From NCBI RefSeq assembly GCF_036014115.1, contig NZ_CP107913.1, positions 8,239,501 through 8,303,500 of the forward strand: 64,000 bases of DNA, written 5' to 3'. A model generated the notes under the pieces. The model was not told where the DNA came from. It saw only the letters and a program-made list of their open reading frames with translations, and made no database searches. Shown here in pieces: positions 60,795-64,000 of the stretch. The translations under genes were made by a program, and so were the position numbers. Positions within the stretch are counted from its first letter, which is position 1, and each line of letters starts with the position of its first letter. The DNA is from Streptomyces sp. NBC_00448 (GTDB lineage: Bacteria > Actinomycetota > Actinomycetes > Streptomycetales > Streptomycetaceae).

Positions 60795-61148
60795 GGCAGG
60801 CGGTGCCGGTGGCCATGATCAAGCAGCTACGAAAGGGTGCCCCGTGACGACCGAATCCCCCCGTTGGTTCACGTCCTCGTACAGCGCCAACGGCGGCCAG
60901 TGCGTCGAGGTCGCCGCCAACCTTGCCGCCTCCCGTGGCATCGTCCCTGTCCGTGATTCCAAGGACCCGGGTGGCCCGGTGCTGGCCTTCCCGGCCGAGG
61001 CGTTCGCCTCCTTCGTGGCGGGTGTGAAGGCCGGCGAGTTCCCCCTCGTCTGACCCGCTCCCGCGACGCGTACCAATCGTCTACAGGCCGAACCGCTGTG
61101 GCAGGCGGCGTCGGTGGCCATGATCAAGCAGCTACGAAAGGGTGCCCC
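60795..61148 (+). repeat. Regulator-derived leader copies in front of DUF397 copies 3 and 4
   Basis: Segments 60795-60843 and 61081-61148 are near-identical copies of the last 50-70 bp of the regulator gene (around 60105-60172). They include GGTGGCCATGATCAA and CAGCTACGAAAGGG. Each ends with the same overlapping stop/start, GTGA. Each keeps an ATG-started 10-codon frame, MIKQLRKGAP (60815-60847 and 61120-61152), which stops on the DUF397 GTG and could couple translation. Confidence 0.85.
60844..61053 (+). CDS. DUF397 protein, copy 3
   Basis: The 69-residue paralogue (RWFTSSYSANGGQCVEVA) has K-to-T in the SSYS lead compared with copies 1 and 2 and ends with the common AGVKAGEFPLV. GTG 60844 overlaps the stop of a short regulator-derived frame that supplies the CTACGAAAGGG ribosome site. 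It is a tandem duplicate in the same direction. Confidence 0.9.
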   Translation: MTTESPRWFTSSYSANGGQCVEVAANLAASRGIVPVRDSKDPGGPVLAFPAEAFASFVAGVKAGEFPLV

Positions 61149-61358
61149 GTGACGACCGAAACTCCGCGTTGGTTCACGTCCTCGTACAGCGGCAACGGCG
61201 GTGAGTGTGTCGAGGTTGCCGCCAACCTCGTCGCCTCCCGTGGCCTGGTCCCCGTCCGTGATTCCAAGGACCCGGGCGGCCCGGTGCTGGCCTTCCCGGC
61301 TGGCGCGTTCGCTTTGTTCGTGGCGGGTGTGAAGGCCGGGGAGTTTCCCCTCGTCTGA
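61149..61358 (+). CDS. DUF397 protein, copy 4
   Basis: The 69-residue paralogue (RWFTSSYSGNGGECVEVA) shares T at the SSYS lead with copy 3 and has AGAFALFVAG near the end. The leader carries about 70 bp of the regulator's 3' end, the longest piece. GTG 61149 overlaps the leader-frame stop. It closes the array; the convergent SDR gene follows. Confidence 0.9.
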   Translation: MTTETPRWFTSSYSGNGGECVEVAANLVASRGLVPVRDSKDPGGPVLAFPAGAFALFVAGVKAGEFPLV

Positions 61359-61448
61359 CCCAGCGCCTCCGGCGTATCCGGCGGATCGGCGGTGCGGACC
61401 GTACGCGCGGTCCACACCGCCGAGAAGGCCGGCCGGTCAGCCGGCCCG

Positions 61449-62159
61449 TCAGCCCGCCTTGAGCGCGGGGTGGACCTCTTCGACGCGGTCGCGCTTGGTG
61501 TACATGTCCCAGTAGAGCGCGGCGAGTTCGGCCGGGTCGACGACCGGGAACGAGGCCGCCAATTCCGACGCGCCGGCGGCCTCTGCCGCCTCGCTGCCTC
61601 CGATGAACGCGGCGACCGAGAGGGTGCCCGCGTAGATGCCCGCCTCGGTGAGTTCCCCGTGGAGGGAGTAGAGCCAGTTGCGGGCGGCGGCCATCAGCGG
61701 GCCGACCCCGCTCGCGTTCGGCATGGGGTGGACCGCGGTGGCGCCGGTGGTCATCAGGAACGCGCCGTCGCCGCGTTCCTGCCACTCCGGCAGCACGGCC
61801 TGGACGACGGCCAGCGGTGTGAGCAGGAGCAGTGGGATGCCCTGGACGAGGGTGTCCGGGTCGAGTTCGGCGGCGGGGGTGAAGTGGACGCTGGGGATCG
61901 GGCCGTACTCGACCACGTCGATCCGGCCGAACCGTTCGCGGATGGCCTCGATCAGGGCGGGGATCTCCTTGGGTTCGGAGAGGTCGGCGGTGAAGCCGGT
62001 CGCGTCGACGCCCTCGGCGCTGAGCTGGTCGACGAGGGCGTCGAGGCGGTCCTTGCGACGCGCCACCAGGGCGACGCGGAAGCCCTCGGCGGAGAAGCGT
62101 CGGGCGAGGGAGGCGCCGAGACCGGGGCCGGCGCCGAAGATCGCGATCACTTTGGACAT
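61449..62159 (-). CDS. Short-chain dehydrogenase-like protein lacking YxxxK
   Basis: The 236-residue protein has an SDR Rossmann fold with GAGPGLG (9-15), VALVARRKDRLD and TADLSEPKE. At the active site the region MTTGATAVHPMPNASGVGPLMAAARNWLYSL replaces the usual S-Y-K set: neither Tyr nor Lys of YxxxK is present (split description; positions about 137-168). It may bind NAD(P)H without classical dehydrogenase activity. GGAGGA precedes ATG 62159. It lies 137 bp downstream of azoR on the same strand. Confidence 0.86.
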   Translation of the reverse strand: MSKVIAIFGAGPGLGASLARRFSAEGFRVALVARRKDRLDALVDQLSAEGVDATGFTADLSEPKEIPALIEAIRERFGRIDVVEYGPIPSVHFTPAAELDPDTLVQGIPLLLLTPLAVVQAVLPEWQERGDGAFLMTTGATAVHPMPNASGVGPLMAAARNWLYSLHGELTEAGIYAGTLSVAAFIGGSEAAEAAGASELAASFPVVDPAELAALYWDMYTKRDRVEEVHPALKAG

Positions 62160-62296
62160 GGGGGTGTTCCTCCAACTACTGCGGTAGGTAGCGGCGGTGA
62201 ATGAGGGTGAATGACGGGGGAGAGGGGGCGGGTCAACCCGGGGAGTTCCACGCCAGGGGGTTCTGGTCATCGTCGGGTTGAGGCGGGCCGGTTACG

Positions 62297-62953
62297 TCAT
62301 GCGGCACGCGCCGTGCTGATGGTCGTGCCGATGGTCGTGGCGAGGCGGCGGGCCTGCTCGTGGGCGGCGGCCATGGACGCCTCGTGCAGCGGAAGCAGCG
62401 GGGCGAGGGCCGGCGCCACCGGGGCCATGGTCAGCTCGGGTATCACCGTGGTGACGTCCAGGCCGAGCAGGTCGTCGTGCCCCAGGACGGCCTCCAGCGT
62501 GGGCACCACGTAGTCGAGGCCCTCCTTGGGGCTGCCGGGGCCGTAGCCGCCGCCCCGCGCGGAGATCAGCACGGCCGGACGGCCCGCCGCCGGGGAGGTG
62601 CCGGTGTGGCTCATGGTGCGGTCCAGGACGATGACCTGGTCCAGCCACGCCTTGAACACCGACGGCATCGAGAGGTTGTACATCGGCACGGTGAACAGGT
62701 AGGCGTCGGCGCCGAGGAACTCCTCGATCAGCTCGTCCTGGAGCGCGGCGGCCTCGGCCTGCTCGGGAGTGCGCCGGGCCGGGTCGGTGGTGCCGGCGGT
62801 GATTCCCGCGGCGGTCAGGTGCGGCACCGGCGAGGCGGCGAGGTCGCGGTGGACGACCGGACCCTGCCACTGGTCGCGGAAGGACCGGGCGACCTGGCGG
62901 GAGACGGAAGCCTCGCCGAGCGAGGAGGAGTCGATGTGCAGCAGGTACGACAT
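62297..62953 (-). CDS. azoR: FMN-dependent NADH-azoreductase
   Basis: The 218-residue flavodoxin-like protein matches AzoR: LLHIDSSSLGEASVSRQVARSF (FMN phosphate loop), VPMYNLSMPSVFKAWLDQVI and SARGGGYGPGSPKEGLDYV. These enzymes reduce quinones and azo compounds in two-electron steps and guard against quinone stress. It is divergent from an HxlR regulator with an N-terminal Cys, the YodB-AzoR1 type of arrangement. ATG 62953. Confidence 0.93.
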   Translation of the reverse strand: MSYLLHIDSSSLGEASVSRQVARSFRDQWQGPVVHRDLAASPVPHLTAAGITAGTTDPARRTPEQAEAAALQDELIEEFLGADAYLFTVPMYNLSMPSVFKAWLDQVIVLDRTMSHTGTSPAAGRPAVLISARGGGYGPGSPKEGLDYVVPTLEAVLGHDDLLGLDVTTVIPELTMAPVAPALAPLLPLHEASMAAAHEQARRLATTIGTTISTARAA

Positions 62954-62995
62954 GGCGTGGGCGCCTTTCAGCGAGATGTCCGGATCGGAGGGCGG

Positions 62996-63100
62996 TCAGG
63001 GGCGGGCCGGGGGACACAGCCGGGGGACACGGTGGCCGCCCAGCCCGTACCAGGGGCGGGTGACCTCGGCCCGGATCTCTGGCTCGATCTCCACCTTCAC
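62996..63100 (-). CDS. Possible small protein between azoR and the HxlR gene
   Basis: A 34-codon frame (VKVEIEPEIRAEV start) begins at GTG 63100 with a strong GGAGG 7 nt upstream and ends 42 bp before azoR. The good ribosome site is the main support. It could be a leader peptide or a small coupled protein; no family recognised. Confidence 0.35.
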   Translation of the reverse strand: MKVEIEPEIRAEVTRPWYGLGGHRVPRLCPPARP

Positions 63101-63170
63101 GGCCCGACCTCCAATTCCTCTCATTTGTTCGTAGCGCCATGATGCGCCAGTATGGAAGCCGCTACAAAAG

Positions 63171-63184
63171 GCACACCGGTGTGC
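63171..63184. promoter_or_regulatory. Candidate HxlR operator
   Basis: GCACACC-GGTGTGC is a perfect 14-bp palindrome 22 bp upstream of the HxlR start and just after a -10-like TACAAA (about 63163). A looser GTAGC ... GCTAC pair (from 63131) flanks the same region. Confidence 0.5.
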
Positions 63185-63206
63185 GCGACGGAGAGGAATG
63201 GGCGCC

Positions 63207-63620
63207 ATGCAGGACAGCACTGATCAGGAGATGGCCGCTGCGATCGGGCCGTGCGCGAGCATTCCCGCCGACCACATGCCCTTCATCCGGCAGGTCCTCG
63301 ACCGGGTCGGCGACAAATGGAGCATGCTGATCACCGCCGTCCTGGAGGACGGCCCCCTGCGCTACACCGACCTGCAACGCCAGATCCCCGGCATCTCCCA
63401 GCGCATGCTCACCCACACGCTGCGCCAGCTCCGGGACGACGGCCTGATCACGCGTACCGCCTACGCGGAGGTGCCGCCGCGGGTGGAGTACGCGCTCGCC
63501 CCGCTCGGCCGCGGTCTGCACGAGATCGTCAAGCAGCTGATCGGCTGGGTCGCCGACCACCACGACGAGATCCGCGCCAACCGCGCCCAGTCCGACACTT
63601 CAGCCTCCCCCCGGTCCTGA
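63207..63620 (+). CDS. HxlR-family winged-helix regulator with N-terminal Cys
   Basis: The 137-residue protein is an HxlR/DUF24 winged helix: VLDRVGDKWSMLITAVLEDGPLRYTDLQ, GISQRMLTHTLRQLRDDGLI and PPRVEYALAPLG. A single Cys at residue 16 (GPCASI) precedes the DNA-binding core at the position used for thiol sensing in YodB/HypR-type members. ATG 63207 has GAGAGGA at 9 nt; ATG 63198 is too close to it. It is likely the repressor of the divergent azoreductase gene. Redox sensing is inferred from the Cys and the target. Confidence 0.9.
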   Translation: MQDSTDQEMAAAIGPCASIPADHMPFIRQVLDRVGDKWSMLITAVLEDGPLRYTDLQRQIPGISQRMLTHTLRQLRDDGLITRTAYAEVPPRVEYALAPLGRGLHEIVKQLIGWVADHHDEIRANRAQSDTSASPRS

Positions 63621-63825
63621 GCCCCTGCGCGCACCGGTGCTTCTCGGCGTTGTGACGCGACGTGAACCTACGCGGCGTGGTGACGGCGGGCGCGGCGGTT
63701 CGGGGCCTGGCTCCGGCCGCGGTTGCGGTGCCGGACTCGCCCACCGGCGGACGAATCCTCGTCCTGGACGTGCCACTTGGGGTCCACTACTCGCGACCCA
63801 TCCAGTGGATCTTGGAGCGAACCTC

Positions 63826-64000
63826 ATGCCCCCACGCCAACGCCCGGCCCTCGCCGCTGTGGCTGCCGTGCTCGCCCTCGCCGCCTGCCCGATGCTGGCC
63901 GGCGCGTCCGCCACGGCGGCCACCGCCCCCGCCTCCACCCGCGCCGGCGTACTGCTGCCGCCCATCGGTGCGGAGATCCCGTCCTCCATGCTCGCGGTCA
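63826..64000 (+). CDS. N-terminus of a secreted protein (cut by the window end)
   Basis: ATG 63826 has TTGGAGCG upstream and opens a frame with a classical signal peptide: PPRQRP, a hydrophobic AVAAVLALAACPML core and an Ala-rich cleavage region (ASATAATAP). The frame continues past 64000, so family and length cannot be judged. A Cys in LAACPML might be a lipobox, but the following residues favour ordinary cleavage. Confidence 0.65.
   Translation, partial: MPPRQRPALAAVAAVLALAACPMLAGASATAATAPASTRAGVLLPPIGAEIPSSMLAV

Noticed and set aside
58036..61358. Integrative element (AICE) or prophage with tRNA attachment site
   Set aside because: No integrase, replication or transfer genes and no repeated attachment core were seen next to the tRNA-like element.
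60173..61358. CRISPR-like array
   Set aside because: The repeats are duplicated DUF397 genes with leader pieces, not short repeats with unique spacers.

Overview
The window is very GC-rich with strong GC bias at third codon positions, frequent GTG starts, ATGA/GTGA gene overlaps, many twin-arginine signal peptides and actinobacterial families (DUF397, DUF5753 helix-turn-helix proteins, mycothiol-type DinB proteins, DUF4916). This points to a Streptomyces or close relative. I see no rRNA, integrase, phage genes, CRISPR array or secondary-metabolite synthase; the only mobile-element trace is a decayed IS5-type transposase near 53.8-54.2 kb.

Layout. 0-6.1 kb: a soxR-type regulator divergent from a split transketolase with a soxS-like SoxR box between them, then an isochorismatase-like hydrolase, a GlxA-type regulator, DUF4291 and DUF309 proteins. 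6.2-32.1 kb: a large polysaccharide-utilisation region with a DUF2264 protein, a PL8 lyase, a LacI regulator, a 2-hydroxyacid dehydrogenase, an LplBC-type sugar ABC importer with its binding protein, an M1 aminopeptidase, a beta-helix protein, a GH2 enzyme, a DUF4965/glutaminase-like protein and a GH31 enzyme. 32.2-40.2 kb: an L-rhamnose operon on the minus strand (ABC importer, mutarotase, an arabinose/fucose-isomerase-like protein, rhamnose isomerase), separated from the GH31 gene by a 21-bp-stem hairpin. 40.9-48.3 kb: housekeeping-like genes (acetyltransferase, patatin and acyltransferase pair, PHP hydrolase, ArsR regulator divergent from an old-yellow enzyme, phosphatase, uridine kinase). 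48.6-51.2 kb: a second PL8 lyase. 51.3-54.2 kb: a small accessory island of unknown genes ending in the transposase remnant. 54.2-58.0 kb: VOC, DinB, nucleotidyltransferase, acetyltransferase and mycothiol-type genes. 58.0-61.4 kb: two Scr1/WhiJ-type DUF5753 regulators, a small Cys protein, a tRNA-like RNA and four tandem DUF397 genes. 61.4-64 kb: an azoreductase/SDR pair divergent from an HxlR regulator, then the start of a secreted protein.

How the genes work together. The CAZymes, the Lpl importer and the rhamnose operon are consistent with breaking down and importing a rhamnose- and uronic-acid-containing glycan. Four sites fitting GTAANCGNTTAC around the LacI gene suggest one regulator controls the first PL8 lyase, the dehydrogenase and the importer. 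Three separate redox or electrophile switches (SoxR/transketolase, ArsR/old-yellow enzyme, HxlR/azoreductase) lie in the same 64 kb.

The most unusual items are: (1) a 100-nt element at 58936-59035 with complete tRNA acceptor, D and T arms but a 13-bp hairpin in place of the anticodon loop, lying between a small Cys protein gene and an HTH regulator gene on the same strand; (2) the four-copy DUF397 array, in which later copies carry pieces of the 3' end of the regulator gene as their ribosome-binding leaders; (3) a set of short tandem arrays of different periods, several placed directly after stop codons.
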